This document shows positions 1 through 8,533 of a stretch of 64,000 nt of DNA, in pieces (the stretch's first letter is position 1; each line of letters starts with the position of its first letter). The translations under genes and the position numbers were made by a program. Below the pieces are notes generated by a model. It saw only the letters and a program-made list of their open reading frames with translations, searched no databases and had not been told where the DNA came from. This DNA is from Leucobacter luti (GTDB lineage: Bacteria; Actinomycetota; Actinomycetes; Actinomycetales; Microbacteriaceae). The stretch covers positions 1 through 64,000 of the forward strand of contig NZ_SHKI01000007.1 in NCBI RefSeq assembly GCF_004217175.1, read 5' to 3'.

Positions 1-101
1 CCGTTCTCGGAATCGGTGCGGATGCCTTGATTCCATGCGGAAACGAGCTTCTGAACCCGTGGTCGTCTGTTCCCGCAACGCTCCATTGCGTCCACAGAGA
101 G
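1..101. other. Window edge, no confident gene
   Basis: A plus-strand frame stays open from the window edge and stops with TGA at 28-30, so these bases may be the last codons of a gene lying outside the window. Nine codons are too few to name a family. The remaining bases up to the hairpin at 102-126 show no coding signal that I can support. Confidence 0.3.
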
Positions 102-126
102 AAGCCCCCGGCAGCGCCGGGGGCTT
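102..126. terminator. Bidirectional hairpin terminator
   Basis: A near-perfect palindrome with arms AAGCCCCCGGC and GCCGGGGGCTT encloses a short loop. It lies between the window's left edge and the stop codon (148-150) of the minus-strand membrane protein, so it can terminate both directions. A long U tract is missing, as is common for actinobacterial terminators. Confidence 0.75.
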
Positions 127-147
127 CAGCTGTTTCTAGGGTGGTCG

Positions 148-540
148 CTACGCAGCCGGGCGGGGAGCGAGCGCCCGCAACGCGAGGACCTGACTCGCCG
201 CAAAGATGGCGATGTCCACGGCGATCGCGAGCACAGCGATCGCGGCGAGGAACGTCCCGGCCGCCGTAGCGCTCACGGCAACGAGTGCGGTCGCGAGGAT
301 GTTGACCCCGAGCACGGTGAGCAAGGCGGCCCGGATCCGGAGCTTCATGAGCATCCAGAGAACCAGACCGGACCAGATCACCACGACGATTCCCGCACTC
401 GTGATAACAGCGTGTGGGAGCGCGATCACGGTCGAGAGCGGAGCCGCGCCGACCGCGACCGCTGCGCCGAGGAGGGCGCAATAGATTGCGTCGAGCCGGA
501 GGCTCCAGCGGCCGAGCGTGCGTCCATCGATTCGCTTCAT
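148..540 (-). CDS. Small four-helix membrane protein, function unknown
   Basis: This 130-residue protein is almost entirely hydrophobic. After a short basic start (MKRIDGRTLGRW) it has four likely transmembrane segments at about residues 16-40, 43-65, 69-91 and 95-122, and ends in an Ala/Pro tail. I recognise no family motif. The ATG at 538-540 is chosen because the helices begin right after it; the Shine-Dalgarno is weak (GGAAG lies very close to the start). The gene lies downstream of the MocR-like regulator on the same strand, separated by 137 nt that carry a large inverted repeat, so it may be a separately controlled unit rather than a simple operon partner. A subunit of a transporter or an integral membrane protein of unknown function are equally possible. 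Confidence 0.7.
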   Translation of the reverse strand: MKRIDGRTLGRWSLRLDAIYCALLGAAVAVGAAPLSTVIALPHAVITSAGIVVVIWSGLVLWMLMKLRIRAALLTVLGVNILATALVAVSATAAGTFLAAIAVLAIAVDIAIFAASQVLALRALAPRPAA

Positions 541-578
541 GCTTCCGTATTCTTGCAGGAGCGCTCCGCACGCGCACC

Positions 579-662
579 CGAATTCGCGCAGGAGATTCGA
601 ACTCAGGCGGACGAATGTGACGAAAGGATCCTGCGCGAGTTCGGATCTCCTGCGCGAGTTCG
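579..662. repeat. Intergenic inverted and direct repeats
   Basis: A 15-nt unit (TCCTGCGCGAGTTCG) occurs twice in direct orientation at 629-643 and 648-662, and once inverted with one mismatch at 579-593. The larger arms 581-604 and 637-660 are complementary over 24 nt with two mismatches, around a 32-nt spacer. The block lies between the mocR-like gene and the small membrane-protein gene, both on the minus strand. It may be an operator for the latter, or a terminator for the former. Confidence 0.7.
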
Positions 663-677
663 ACGCCAACTGTGCGG

Positions 678-2063
678 CTACCTGCCCGCCAAGACCCGCG
701 CCAGCCGCCGCACGCCCTCGGTGATCTGCGCCTCCGACGCCGCGCCGAAGGAGAACCGCAGGTGCGGGGCCGGCGGTTCGTCCACGTAGAAGTGGCGGCC
801 ATCGCCCACCAGCACCCCCGCCTCGTGCGCGGCGCGGGCGATCGCCCGCGTATCGGCGCCCTGGGGCAGTCGGGCCCAGAGGTGGATCCCGCCGCTTGGC
901 ACGTTGGCGACGTGCACGTCGGGGAGGGTGGTCCGGATCGCGGCGGTGAGCACGTCGCGCCGGGCGGCGAGCTCGTGCCGCAGGCGTTTCAGGTGTCGCG
1001 GCCACGCGCTTGAGGTGAGTAGATCGAGGGCGATCTCCTGCGTGAGCGGGGCGACCCCGAGGTCGTCGGCCGCGCGGGCGGCTCGGAGCCGTTCGCCGGC
1101 GGGCCCGCGGGCCACCACCGCGCCGATGCGCAGCCCTGGCGACGCGGGCTTTGAGAGCGTAAGCACGGACACCACGTGCCCATCCGCGGCGGTGGCGAAG
1201 AGTGGTGCTGGGCTCGCGCCGTCGATGTTGAGGTGCCTCGCCCAGTCGTCTTCGATGATGAAGGCGCCGTGCGCGACGGCGAGCTCGATCACCCGCTGGC
1301 GCCGCTCGGCGCTCAACACCACACCGGTCGGATTCGCGTAGCTCGGCTGGAGGTAGATGACGCGTGCGCGCGTGCGCGCGAGCTCCTCGGCGAGGCGATC
1401 CACGAGAATGCCGTCCCGGTCGGCCGGCACCGCCGCAAGCTTCAGTCCCGCACTCTGCGCGGCGAGGATCGCTCCGGGGTAGCTGGGGCTCTCCATGATG
1501 AGCGTGTCTCCGGGATCGGCGAGCGTGCGCATGGCGTAGACCAGGCCCGCCTGCCCGCCCGGAACCACGAGCACCTCCGTCGGGTCGACCCGGTAGTCCG
1601 CCGCCAGGACGCGGCGCAGCTCCGGGGAGCCGCCGGGCGACGGCACGGCCCACGAGCGCGGATGCTTGGCCGCGCGCGCGCCGATGCGGGCGAGCTCGGC
1701 GGTGGGGCTCAGCTCGGGCGCGAGGTAGCCCCACGAGAGCGGGAGCTGATCCGGGGCACCGTGCCCGCCCAGTCGTGAGGCGCGATCCGCGTCGACGCGC
1801 GCGCCGCTCAGGGCCTGGCTCTGCCACGCGAAGTCCGGGTCCGAGTCTGCCGCGGCACCGAGCACGAACGTGCCCCGCCCCGGTTCGGCGCGCACGCGGC
1901 CGAGCGCGGTCAGCTCGGCGAGGGCCGCGGAGACCGTCGCGGGACTCGCCTGAAACTCAAGCGCGAGTTCGCGCACGCCCGGAAGTCGCGAGCCGGGCCG
2001 CATGGCGTCGAGCCGAACCGCCAGCACCGCGGCGATCTCGGTCGATCTGTTATTCTGAATCAT
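678..2063 (-). CDS. MocR-family transcriptional regulator (GntR wHTH plus aminotransferase domain)
   Basis: The 461-residue product has the MocR layout. Residues about 5-68 form a GntR-type winged helix (RLPGVRELALEFQASPATVS), and residues about 105-461 form a PLP-dependent fold-type I aminotransferase domain. The expected PLP lysine is K305 in the motif SKPASPGLRIG; NPTG at about 244-247 and the EDDW segment at about 271-274 are also in place. Such proteins usually sense PLP or an amino-acid adduct and control neighbouring genes, often vitamin B6 or amino-acid metabolism or transport. The ATG at 2061-2063 places the wHTH at the N-terminus; upstream codons lack a family match. It is divergent from a GNAT acetyltransferase with a palindrome in the shared region, so autoregulation and control of that gene are likely. 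The ligand cannot be read from sequence. Confidence 0.9.
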   Translation of the reverse strand: MIQNNRSTEIAAVLAVRLDAMRPGSRLPGVRELALEFQASPATVSAALAELTALGRVRAEPGRGTFVLGAAADSDPDFAWQSQALSGARVDADRASRLGGHGAPDQLPLSWGYLAPELSPTAELARIGARAAKHPRSWAVPSPGGSPELRRVLAADYRVDPTEVLVVPGGQAGLVYAMRTLADPGDTLIMESPSYPGAILAAQSAGLKLAAVPADRDGILVDRLAEELARTRARVIYLQPSYANPTGVVLSAERRQRVIELAVAHGAFIIEDDWARHLNIDGASPAPLFATAADGHVVSVLTLSKPASPGLRIGAVVARGPAGERLRAARAADDLGVAPLTQEIALDLLTSSAWPRHLKRLRHELAARRDVLTAAIRTTLPDVHVANVPSGGIHLWARLPQGADTRAIARAAHEAGVLVGDGRHFYVDEPPAPHLRFSFGAASEAQITEGVRRLARVLAGR

Positions 2064-2074
2064 GTACGCATTCA

Positions 2075-2084
2075 ATAACGTTAT
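2075..2084. promoter_or_regulatory. Palindrome in the mocR/GNAT divergent region
   Basis: ATAACGTTAT is a perfect 10-bp palindrome, 11 nt upstream of the mocR start, inside an unusually AT-rich stretch of the 151-bp divergent intergenic region. A second ACGTTT half-site lies just beyond it. This is a candidate operator for the adjacent MocR regulator, by position only. Confidence 0.4.
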
Positions 2085-2214
2085 CCACGTTTCTCGCAAG
2101 TTGTTTTCGCACGGGCGAGGGCCGCCGGCAGCGCCGCCCGCGGCACGCCCGTGCCGCGGCACCCCGGCGCCGCACCACAGACCCACACAACTTCACCCGA
2201 ACGAGGAACCACGT

Positions 2215-2685
2215 ATGACACTCATCACCCCACTGATCCGCCCGCTCGCACCCGCCGACGAGGGGCGCTGGCGCCAGCTGTTTCGCGACTATCGCGCGTT
2301 CTACCTGCTCCCCGAGTCCGAGGAGATCGTCTCGCGGGCGTGGGGCTGGTTCATGGACCCCTCCCACAGCTCCAACGCGCTCGTCGCCGAGCTCGACGGC
2401 GAAATTCTTGGCTTCGCGCACCACCGACCCGTCGTAGCCCCGTCACTCGGGGCCACCGCCAGGTTCCTCGACGACCTGTTCACCGATCCCGCCGCCCGCG
2501 GCCGGGGGATCGGCCGCGCGCTCATCACGCGGCTGCGGGAGATCGCCGCGGCCGAGGGCGGAACATTTGTGCAGTGGGTGACCGCTGAGGATAACCACCA
2601 GGCGCAGGCGCTCTATAACTCGCTGGCGACACGCACCACGTGGGTGACCTACGAGGCCGAGTCCGCGGCGAATTCGGCCGCCTAG
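2215..2685 (+). CDS. GNAT family N-acetyltransferase
   Basis: The 156-residue protein carries the GNAT fold. The acetyl-CoA pyrophosphate-binding signature RGRGIGRALITRL lies at residues 95-107, followed by the motif-B helix region with N127 and Y134, which is typical of small-molecule or amino-group acetylation. The ATG at 2215 has an AGGAA Shine-Dalgarno about 7 nt upstream; the longer open frame back to 2062 has no acetyltransferase character. It is transcribed divergently from the MocR regulator, so it is a plausible regulatory target. A strong hairpin follows the stop. The substrate is unknown. Confidence 0.88.
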   Translation: MTLITPLIRPLAPADEGRWRQLFRDYRAFYLLPESEEIVSRAWGWFMDPSHSSNALVAELDGEILGFAHHRPVVAPSLGATARFLDDLFTDPAARGRGIGRALITRLREIAAAEGGTFVQWVTAEDNHQAQALYNSLATRTTWVTYEAESAANSAA

Positions 2686-2707
2686 GCTCGCGAGATTGCG
2701 GCACCAC

Positions 2708-2745
2708 GCGAGCGCCCGGCCACGCGCTGGGCGCTCGCGCATTTT
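2708..2745 (+). terminator. Rho-independent terminator after the GNAT gene
   Basis: Arms GCGAGCGCCC (2708-2717) and GGGCGCTCGC (2729-2738) pair perfectly and are followed by GCATTTT. It separates the GNAT gene from thrS. Confidence 0.85.
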
Positions 2746-2809
2746 CTGAACCGCCCGCAAACGATAGAATTGTGCGGTCCGTACTTTCGTTCCGAAGGAG
2801 TGTGCCCAC

Positions 2810-4777
2810 GTGGCCGATGGCTTCGCCCTGTTTACTGATCGCTCAATCGTCGCGATGCGCCTGAATGGCGAGCTTCGCGACCTGGCGACGGAAGTTACTG
2901 ACACGGACACCGTGGAGCCCGTTTCCGTTGAGTCGGAGGACGGGCTGAACATTCTCCGCCACTCGGCGGCACACGTGCTCGCGCAGGCCGTGCAGCGCAT
3001 CAACCCCGAGACCACGCTCGGGATCGGGCCCCCCATCACGGACGGGTTCTACTACGATTTCGATCCCGCCGAGCCGTTCACGCCCGAGGACCTCAAGGCG
3101 ATCTCGTCCGAGATGCAGAAGATCGTGAAGCAGGGGCAGCGCTTCGTGCGCCGCGTCGTGACCGAGGACGAGGCGCGCGCCGAACTCGCGAACGAGCCCT
3201 ACAAGCTTGAGCTGATCGGCCTCAAGGGGGGCGCAGCAGAGGGCGGCGACAACGAGAACGTTGAGGTCGGCGGCGCCGAGCTCACCATCTACGACAACGT
3301 CGATCCGAAGACCGGTGAGGTCTGCTGGAAGGATCTGTGCCGCGGGCCGCACGTCCCGAGCACCCGCGTGATCGGCAACGGCTGGGCCCTGATGCGCAGC
3401 GCCGGCGCGTACTGGCGCGGCAGCGAGGCGAACCCGATGCTGCAGCGCATCTACGGCACCGCCTGGCCCACGAAGGACGAGCTGCGCGCCTACCAGACCC
3501 GCCTCGAGGAGGCCGCGAAGCGCGACCACCGCAAGCTCGGTGTTGAGCTCGACCTGTTCAGCTTCCCCGACGAAATCGGCTCGGGCCTCGCGGTGTTCCA
3601 TCCGAAGGGCGGAATCATCCGCCACGAGATCGAGAACTTCATGCGCACGGAGCTGCTGAAGAACGGCTACGAGGTCGTCAACAGCCCGCACATCACGAAG
3701 GGCTCGCTCTTCGAGACCAGCCAGCACCTCAACTGGTACAAGGACGGGATGTTCCCGGCCATGCACCTCGACGAGGTGACCGACGCCGACGGCAACGTGA
3801 CGAAGCAGGGCCAGGACTACTACCTGAAGCCGATGAACTGCCCGTTCCACAACCTCATCTTCCGGGCGCGCGCGCGCAGCTACCGCGAGCTGCCGCTGCG
3901 CCTGGCCGAGTTCGGCACGGTGTACCGCTACGAGAAGTCGGGCACGCTGTCCGGCCTCACGCGCGTGCGCGGTCTCACCCAGGACGACGCCCACATCTAC
4001 GTGACGGACGAGCAGGTCAAGGGCGAGATCAAGACCCAGCTTGAATTCGTCTTCGAGACGCTGCGCGCGTACGGCCTCAACGACTTCTACCTTGAGCTGT
4101 CGACGCGGGATCCCGAGAAGTCGGTCGGCACGGAAGAGCAGTGGGCCGACGCGGAGCAGACGCTGCGCGAGGTCGGCGAGGAGTCCGGCCTTGAGCTCGT
4201 GGCGGATCCGGGCGGTGCCGCGTTCTACGGTCCCAAGATCTCGGTGCAGGCGCGCGACGCGATCGGCCGCACCTGGCAGCTCTCGACGGTGCAGCTCGAT
4301 TTCAACCAGCCCGCGCTGTTCGAACTCGAGTACGCGGCCGCCGACGGCACGCGCAAGCAGCCGGTCATGATCCACCGCGCACTGCTCGGCTCGGTTGAGC
4401 GGTTCTTCGCGATCCTGCTCGAGCACTACGCGGGGGCGTTCCCCGTGTGGCTCTCGCCGACCCAGGTGGTGGGCATTCCCGTGGCGGAGCAGTACGGCGA
4501 GTACCTCGACGGTGTGATCGCTCAGCTGCGGGCCCGCGGCGTGCGCGCAGAGGTCGATCACAGCGACGACCGCATGCCCAAGAAGATTCGCACCCACACG
4601 AAGTCGAAGATCCCGTTCCAGCTCATTGCGGGCGAAGACGATCGCGAGGCCGGCGCGGTCTCGTTCCGATTCCGCGACGGCACGCAGCTCAACGGCGTCC
4701 CGGTCGCCGAGGCGATCGAGCGGATCGTGGGCTCGATCGAGTCGCATGAACAGGTATCGACGGCGTGGACCGCGTAG
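2810..4777 (+). CDS. thrS: Threonyl-tRNA synthetase
   Basis: The 655-residue class II synthetase charges tRNA-Thr. A short, reduced TGS-like segment (residues about 5-45) precedes the N2 editing domain, whose HSAAH motif (H51, H55) and C177/H181 pair (LCRGPH) are intact, so Ser-tRNA-Thr proofreading is expected. The catalytic core holds the zinc-ligand Cys in MNCPFHN at about residue 344, and a C-terminal anticodon-binding domain follows. The GTG start at 2810 has a GAAGGAG Shine-Dalgarno 9 nt upstream, and a TAGAAT -10 box lies near 2765. No T-box is visible before it. The gene overlaps the next one by 13 nt, so it leads a thrS-HIT unit. Confidence 0.97.
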   Translation: MADGFALFTDRSIVAMRLNGELRDLATEVTDTDTVEPVSVESEDGLNILRHSAAHVLAQAVQRINPETTLGIGPPITDGFYYDFDPAEPFTPEDLKAISSEMQKIVKQGQRFVRRVVTEDEARAELANEPYKLELIGLKGGAAEGGDNENVEVGGAELTIYDNVDPKTGEVCWKDLCRGPHVPSTRVIGNGWALMRSAGAYWRGSEANPMLQRIYGTAWPTKDELRAYQTRLEEAAKRDHRKLGVELDLFSFPDEIGSGLAVFHPKGGIIRHEIENFMRTELLKNGYEVVNSPHITKGSLFETSQHLNWYKDGMFPAMHLDEVTDADGNVTKQGQDYYLKPMNCPFHNLIFRARARSYRELPLRLAEFGTVYRYEKSGTLSGLTRVRGLTQDDAHIYVTDEQVKGEIKTQLEFVFETLRAYGLNDFYLELSTRDPEKSVGTEEQWADAEQTLREVGEESGLELVADPGGAAFYGPKISVQARDAIGRTWQLSTVQLDFNQPALFELEYAAADGTRKQPVMIHRALLGSVERFFAILLEHYAGAFPVWLSPTQVVGIPVAEQYGEYLDGVIAQLRARGVRAEVDHSDDRMPKKIRTHTKSKIPFQLIAGEDDREAGAVSFRFRDGTQLNGVPVAEAIERIVGSIESHEQVSTAWTA

Positions 4778-5337
4778 AAGACCTCGGTTCCACCGCGGCG
4801 GTGGGCACCCCGGACGAGATCGCTCGGCTGTGGGTGCCCCACCGCATGGTGTACGTGAAGGATCACCACCAGCCGGATCACCGGGACTGCCCGTTCTGCG
4901 AGGCGCCCTCGAAGACCGATGAGGACGCGCTGATCGTTGCTCGCGGTGAGTCGGCGTACGTGATCCTCAATCTGTTCCCGTACAACACCGGGCACATGCT
5001 CGTGTGCCCGTACCGGCACATCGGCGGCTACGACGAGGCCACACCCGCGGAGGTGGCCGAGATCGGCGCACTCACGCAGCGCGCAATGCGCGTTGCCCGC
5101 GAGGTGATGGGCTGCGACGGCTTCAACCTCGGCATGAACCAGGGCGAGATCGCCGGGGCCGGGATCGCCGCGCACCTCCACCAGCACATCGTGCCGCGGT
5201 GGGCGTCCGACGCGAACTTCTTCCCGATCATCGCGAAGACAAAGGCGCTGCCGCAGCTCCTCGGAGAGGTCAGGGAAAAGCTGGCGACGGCGTGGGCGGA
5301 TCCTCCCGACCCGGCCGCCGCGCCGGATCAGCCCTAG
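4765..5337 (+). CDS. HIT domain protein
   Basis: The 190-residue protein has the histidine-triad signature HLHQH at about residues 138-142 and an N-terminal CPFCEAPS motif, as in actinobacterial HIT hydrolases or AP4A phosphorylase-like proteins placed downstream of thrS. These act on nucleoside phosphoramidates or dinucleoside polyphosphates, including by-products of aminoacyl-tRNA synthesis. The GTG start at 4765 lies inside the end of thrS (13-nt overlap), implying translational coupling. In many actinobacteria pgsA follows; here the next gene is yebC. Confidence 0.92.
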   Translation: MDRVEDLGSTAAVGTPDEIARLWVPHRMVYVKDHHQPDHRDCPFCEAPSKTDEDALIVARGESAYVILNLFPYNTGHMLVCPYRHIGGYDEATPAEVAEIGALTQRAMRVAREVMGCDGFNLGMNQGEIAGAGIAAHLHQHIVPRWASDANFFPIIAKTKALPQLLGEVREKLATAWADPPDPAAAPDQP

Positions 5338-5424
5338 CGCAGACGCGCGCTGACCCGGTCGCATCGCGGCGCACGCCGCGAGTACCCTGAATCATAGACT
5401 TCCCCCGAGAGTGAGGATTCCGAA

Positions 5425-6189
5425 GTGTCCGGACATTCCAAGTGGGCAACCACGAAGCACAAGAAGGCCATCATCGATTCGCGTCGCGCGAAGGCCTTCG
5501 CGAAGTACATCAAGAACATTGAGGTGGCCGCCCGCATCGGTGGCGCCGATATGTCGGGAAACCCGACGCTCGTCGACGCCGTTCAGAAGGCGAAGAAGAA
5601 CTCGGTTCCCGGCGACAACATCGATCGCGCGATCAAGCGCGGAGCCGGCCTCGACGGCGAGGCGGTCGAGTACACGACCATCATGTACGAGGGCTACGGC
5701 CCCAACGGCGTCGCCCTCATGATCGAGTGCCTCACCGACAACAAGAACCGCGCCGCGGCTGAGGTGCGCACCGCGCTGAACCGCAACGGCGGCACGCTCG
5801 CCGACCCGGGCAGCGTCGCGTACAACTTCGCCCGCAAGGGCGTCATCACCGTTCCGGCGGCCGGGACCACCGAGGACGACGTGCTCGTCGCGGTGCTTGA
5901 GGCCGGAGCGGAGGAGGTCAATCCGACCCCCAACGGCGAGGCGTTCGAGGTTCTCACCGATCCGTCCGACCTGGTTGCCGCGCGCACCGCCCTCGTCGAC
6001 GCGGGGATCGACTACGACTCCGCCGACGCCGAGTTTGTCCCGAACCTCAAGGTTGAAATCGACGCTGACACGGCACGCACCGTGTTCCGCCTGATCGACG
6101 CGCTCGAGGACAGCGACGACGTGCAGAACGTGTTCTCGAACTTCGACCTCACCCCAGAGGTGCAGGCCGAGCTCGCGGACGACGAGTAG
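5425..6189 (+). CDS. YebC/PmpR family regulatory protein
   Basis: The 254-residue protein matches the YebC family along its length, starting [15 protein letters not shown] and with the characteristic [14 protein letters not shown] segment in the middle. Family members are DNA-binding regulators, and some are translation factors that relieve ribosome stalling at proline runs. The GTG start at 5425 has a GTGAGGA Shine-Dalgarno 7 nt upstream, and a TACCCT -10 box lies about 35 nt before the start. It stands upstream of ruvC, the common actinobacterial arrangement. Confidence 0.96.
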   Translation: MSGHSKWATTKHKKAIIDSRRAKAFAKYIKNIEVAARIGGADMSGNPTLVDAVQKAKKNSVPGDNIDRAIKRGAGLDGEAVEYTTIMYEGYGPNGVALMIECLTDNKNRAAAEVRTALNRNGGTLADPGSVAYNFARKGVITVPAAGTTEDDVLVAVLEAGAEEVNPTPNGEAFEVLTDPSDLVAARTALVDAGIDYDSADAEFVPNLKVEIDADTARTVFRLIDALEDSDDVQNVFSNFDLTPEVQAELADDE

Positions 6190-6220
6190 CCGCTCCGCAC
6201 TCGCGGCGCACGGCCGACGC

Positions 6221-6817
6221 ATGCGCATTATCGGCATCGACCCGGGGCTCACCCGCTGTGGCATTGGGATTGTCACGGCGGGTGCCGGGCGCCGGGTCGA
6301 CTTCCAACACGTCGAGGTCCTCACGAGTCCGGCCACGGCGCCGCTGCCCGCGCGCCTGCACCAGCTGGGATCGAGCATTCAGCGCCTCCTCGACGGCGAG
6401 CGCCCCGATGGCATCGCGCTTGAGCGCGTGTTCGCGCAGGACAACCTTGCGAGCGTGATGGGCGTGGCCCAGATCAGCGGCGTGGTGATGTACCTCGCCG
6501 AGGAGCGGGGAATCCCGGTGGCGCTGTACACGCCGAACGAGGTGAAGTCGCAGGTCACCGGCTACGGCTCTGCCGACAAGGCGCAGGTCACCACCATGGT
6601 GACCCGCCTCCTCAAGCTCGCGGCGCCGCCGAAGCCCGCAGACGCCGCCGATGCGCTCGCGCTCGCGATCACGCACGCCTGGCACCTGGGGCGGGGCGGG
6701 GCGCTCGACCGGCAGCGTGCCGGGGCCGCGCCGGGGGCGGGGGAGACGCCCGCGCAGCGGGCCTGGCGCGAGGCCGAGGCAAAGGTGGGCCGGAGACGCA
6801 GCGGGCCGCGCGGCTAG
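6221..6817 (+). CDS. ruvC: Crossover junction endodeoxyribonuclease RuvC
   Basis: The 198-residue resolvase cleaves Holliday junctions. The RNase H-like catalytic carboxylates are visible: D7 (IGIDPGLTRCG), the Glu of LALERVF near residue 68, and the Asp pair of KPADAADALA near 140-145. The last 35 residues are a low-complexity basic tail. It starts 31 nt after yebC with a poor Shine-Dalgarno, so coupling to yebC is likely. Unusually, ruvA and ruvB do not follow. The stop codon overlaps that of the convergent TRIC gene in a shared CTAG. Confidence 0.96.
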   Translation: MRIIGIDPGLTRCGIGIVTAGAGRRVDFQHVEVLTSPATAPLPARLHQLGSSIQRLLDGERPDGIALERVFAQDNLASVMGVAQISGVVMYLAEERGIPVALYTPNEVKSQVTGYGSADKAQVTTMVTRLLKLAAPPKPADAADALALAITHAWHLGRGGALDRQRAGAAPGAGETPAQRAWREAEAKVGRRRSGPRG

Positions 6818-7779
6818 TGCTCCGGGGAGTCTCCCGTGCGATCCCGCAGCGGGCGCGGATCCTCGTTCGGTCCTGGCCGCATGTCCCACAGCGGATCGGG
6901 GCGCACGTCCGGGGTGGCGCCGGGCGTTGAGCGCGGCGCTGCCCCTGTACTGTTCGTACTGCCTGCACCGCCCGCGCTGCTTGCGCCACCCGCGCTGCCG
7001 GGCTCGGGGTCCGGGTCCTCGTCCTCGCCGAGGTCCGCGAGCGTCGACAGGTCGATCGGCAGCGTAATCGCGCCGGTGTGCAGGGCTTCTTCGATGACCT
7101 GCTCCACCTGCCGCTGCCGCCGCAGCCTGATCCGGCTGAGCGCGCGCTGCTCGGGCAGACTCCAGCCGAAGCGCACCGCGAGCAAGCGCAGCACGGCGGT
7201 GACCACCACGCACACCACGCTCGCGACGACCACCGGCACGCCGAGGGCGAGCAGTGCGACGAGCGCGGAGACCCCCACGAGGCTCGCGACGGCGTAGAGG
7301 GAGCCGACGTGCATGAGCGCGATCGGAATGTTGAGCATCACGTCGCGGAGCACGCCGCCGCCGACCGCGGAGACGGTGCCGATGAACAGCGCGGGGACCA
7401 CGGGCATCCCCATCGAGAGGGCCTTCGTGGTGCCGATCGCGCCGAACATGCCGATGCTCAGCGCGTCGAGCACCGTAATCACCGGATCGACTTTCTGGAG
7501 CAGTCGCGACAGCAGCATCCCGATAAAGGCCGCGCCCGTCGCCACGACGAGGTAGAGGTTCTCCGAGAACGCCGCCGGCGTCACCCCGAGCAGGATGTCC
7601 CGGAGGAAGCCACCGCCGATGCCCGACGCGATCCCGATGATCGCGACGCCCAGGAGGTCGATGCGTTTGAAGCCGGCCGCGAACATGGCGCCCTGCAGGC
7701 TGCCGACGCCGACCGCAATGAGGTCGATGGGCAGTGGAGTCTGAAATGTTCCGGCGAGCACCTCTCCATTCTTCCCCAT
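6814..7779 (-). CDS. TRIC cation channel / UPF0126 family membrane protein
   Basis: The 321-residue protein holds two copies of the UPF0126 (TRIC-like) repeat, each with a glycine-rich signature: [13 protein letters not shown] at about residues 53-65 and [12 protein letters not shown] at about 138-149. About seven transmembrane helices span residues 18-205. Prokaryotic TRIC proteins form trimeric cation (K+) channels; the YicG branch has been linked to glycine transport. The C-terminal 100 residues are a soluble, Gly/Pro/Ser-rich tail that is probably disordered. The ATG at 7777-7779 is divergent from recO, only 22 nt away. The stop overlaps ruvC by 4 nt. Confidence 0.88.
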   Translation of the reverse strand: MGKNGEVLAGTFQTPLPIDLIAVGVGSLQGAMFAAGFKRIDLLGVAIIGIASGIGGGFLRDILLGVTPAAFSENLYLVVATGAAFIGMLLSRLLQKVDPVITVLDALSIGMFGAIGTTKALSMGMPVVPALFIGTVSAVGGGVLRDVMLNIPIALMHVGSLYAVASLVGVSALVALLALGVPVVVASVVCVVVTAVLRLLAVRFGWSLPEQRALSRIRLRRQRQVEQVIEEALHTGAITLPIDLSTLADLGEDEDPDPEPGSAGGASSAGGAGSTNSTGAAPRSTPGATPDVRPDPLWDMRPGPNEDPRPLRDRTGDSPEH

Positions 7780-7789
7780 CAGGGTGGGA

Positions 7790-7801
7790 GATAATGGGGG
7801 A
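7790..7801 (+). promoter_or_regulatory. Leaderless-type -10 box of recO
   Basis: GATAAT at 7790-7795 is followed by six bases and then the GTG of recO at 7802, which puts the predicted transcription start on the start codon. No Shine-Dalgarno separates them. Confidence 0.65.
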
Positions 7802-8524
7802 GTGCCCCTTTATCGCGAACAAGGCGTGGTGCTCCGCACGCACAAGCTCGGCGAGGCTGACCGCATCGTGACGTTTCTGACGCGCGGACGCGGGCTGCTG
7901 CGCGCGGTCGCGAAGGGTGTACGCCGCACATCCTCGAAGTTTGGCGCCCGGCTCGAACCGTTCATGGTCGCGGACCTGCAGTGCTTCGAGGGGCGCACCC
8001 TTGACACCGTCACCCAGGCCGAGACCCTCGGCGCGTACGGCCCCGCGATCAGCGCCGACTACGAGCGGTATCGCGCGGGCAGCGCGATGGTGGAGACCGC
8101 GGAGCGCCTCGCCGAGGGCGATCCGACACCGGCGCTCTACACGCTGCTCGTGGGGGCGCTGCGCACCCTCGCCGCGGCGAAGATCCCCGCCGAGCTCGTG
8201 CGTGACGGTTACCTGCTGCGCGCGATGTCGCACGCCGGGTGGACGCCGGGCTTCGGCGACTGTGTGCGCTGCGGCGCGGCCGGCCCGCACACGGCAGTGG
8301 CGGTGCAGCTCGGTGGCGTGGTCTGCGCAGACTGTCGCCCGCCCGGCTCACCCCGCCTCGACGCCGGCGCGATCACCCTGTTGCAAGCGCTGCTCGCCGG
8401 CGATTGGGATACCGCGCTCGCGGCCTCCGAGCGCGAGCGCGGCCAGGCCGCCGGGATCACCGCCGCCTACACCCAGTGGCACCTCGAGCGTGGCCTGCGC
8501 TCGTTCAGCACGCCGCGGCTCTAG
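7802..8524 (+). CDS. recO: DNA repair protein RecO
   Basis: The 240-residue RecO anneals ssDNA and helps RecR load RecA in gap repair. The N-terminal OB fold begins at once ([21 protein letters not shown]), and a zinc site is formed by CVRC (about 154-157) and CADC (about 176-179). GTG 7802 is preferred over an in-frame upstream codon because family members begin PLYR and the -10 box sits exactly 6 nt before it. It heads the conserved actinobacterial row recO-uppS-dusB-dgt-dnaG. Its TAG stop is part of the uppS -10 box. Confidence 0.95.
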   Translation: MPLYREQGVVLRTHKLGEADRIVTFLTRGRGLLRAVAKGVRRTSSKFGARLEPFMVADLQCFEGRTLDTVTQAETLGAYGPAISADYERYRAGSAMVETAERLAEGDPTPALYTLLVGALRTLAAAKIPAELVRDGYLLRAMSHAGWTPGFGDCVRCGAAGPHTAVAVQLGGVVCADCRPPGSPRLDAGAITLLQALLAGDWDTALAASERERGQAAGITAAYTQWHLERGLRSFSTPRL

Positions 8525-8533
8525 AATCGATCC
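8522..8533 (+). promoter_or_regulatory. Leaderless-type -10 box of uppS inside the recO stop
   Basis: TAGAAT at 8522-8527 includes the recO stop codon TAG and is followed by six bases, then ATG of uppS. The geometry matches a leaderless promoter. Confidence 0.65.

Noticed and set aside
148-1827. Open frame of 559 codons on the minus strand spanning mocR and the small membrane gene
   Set aside because: Its first part is an out-of-frame reading of mocR rich in Arg/Ala/Gly; only its last 130 codons are a real gene, annotated separately.
2686-2809. T-box leader upstream of thrS
   Set aside because: No TGGNACCGCG motif and no space for Stem I; the region holds a terminator and a simple promoter.
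2843-4747. 634-codon frame antisense to thrS
   Set aside because: It is the reverse complement of an excellent thrS, with no recognisable domain; a normal by-product of high GC.
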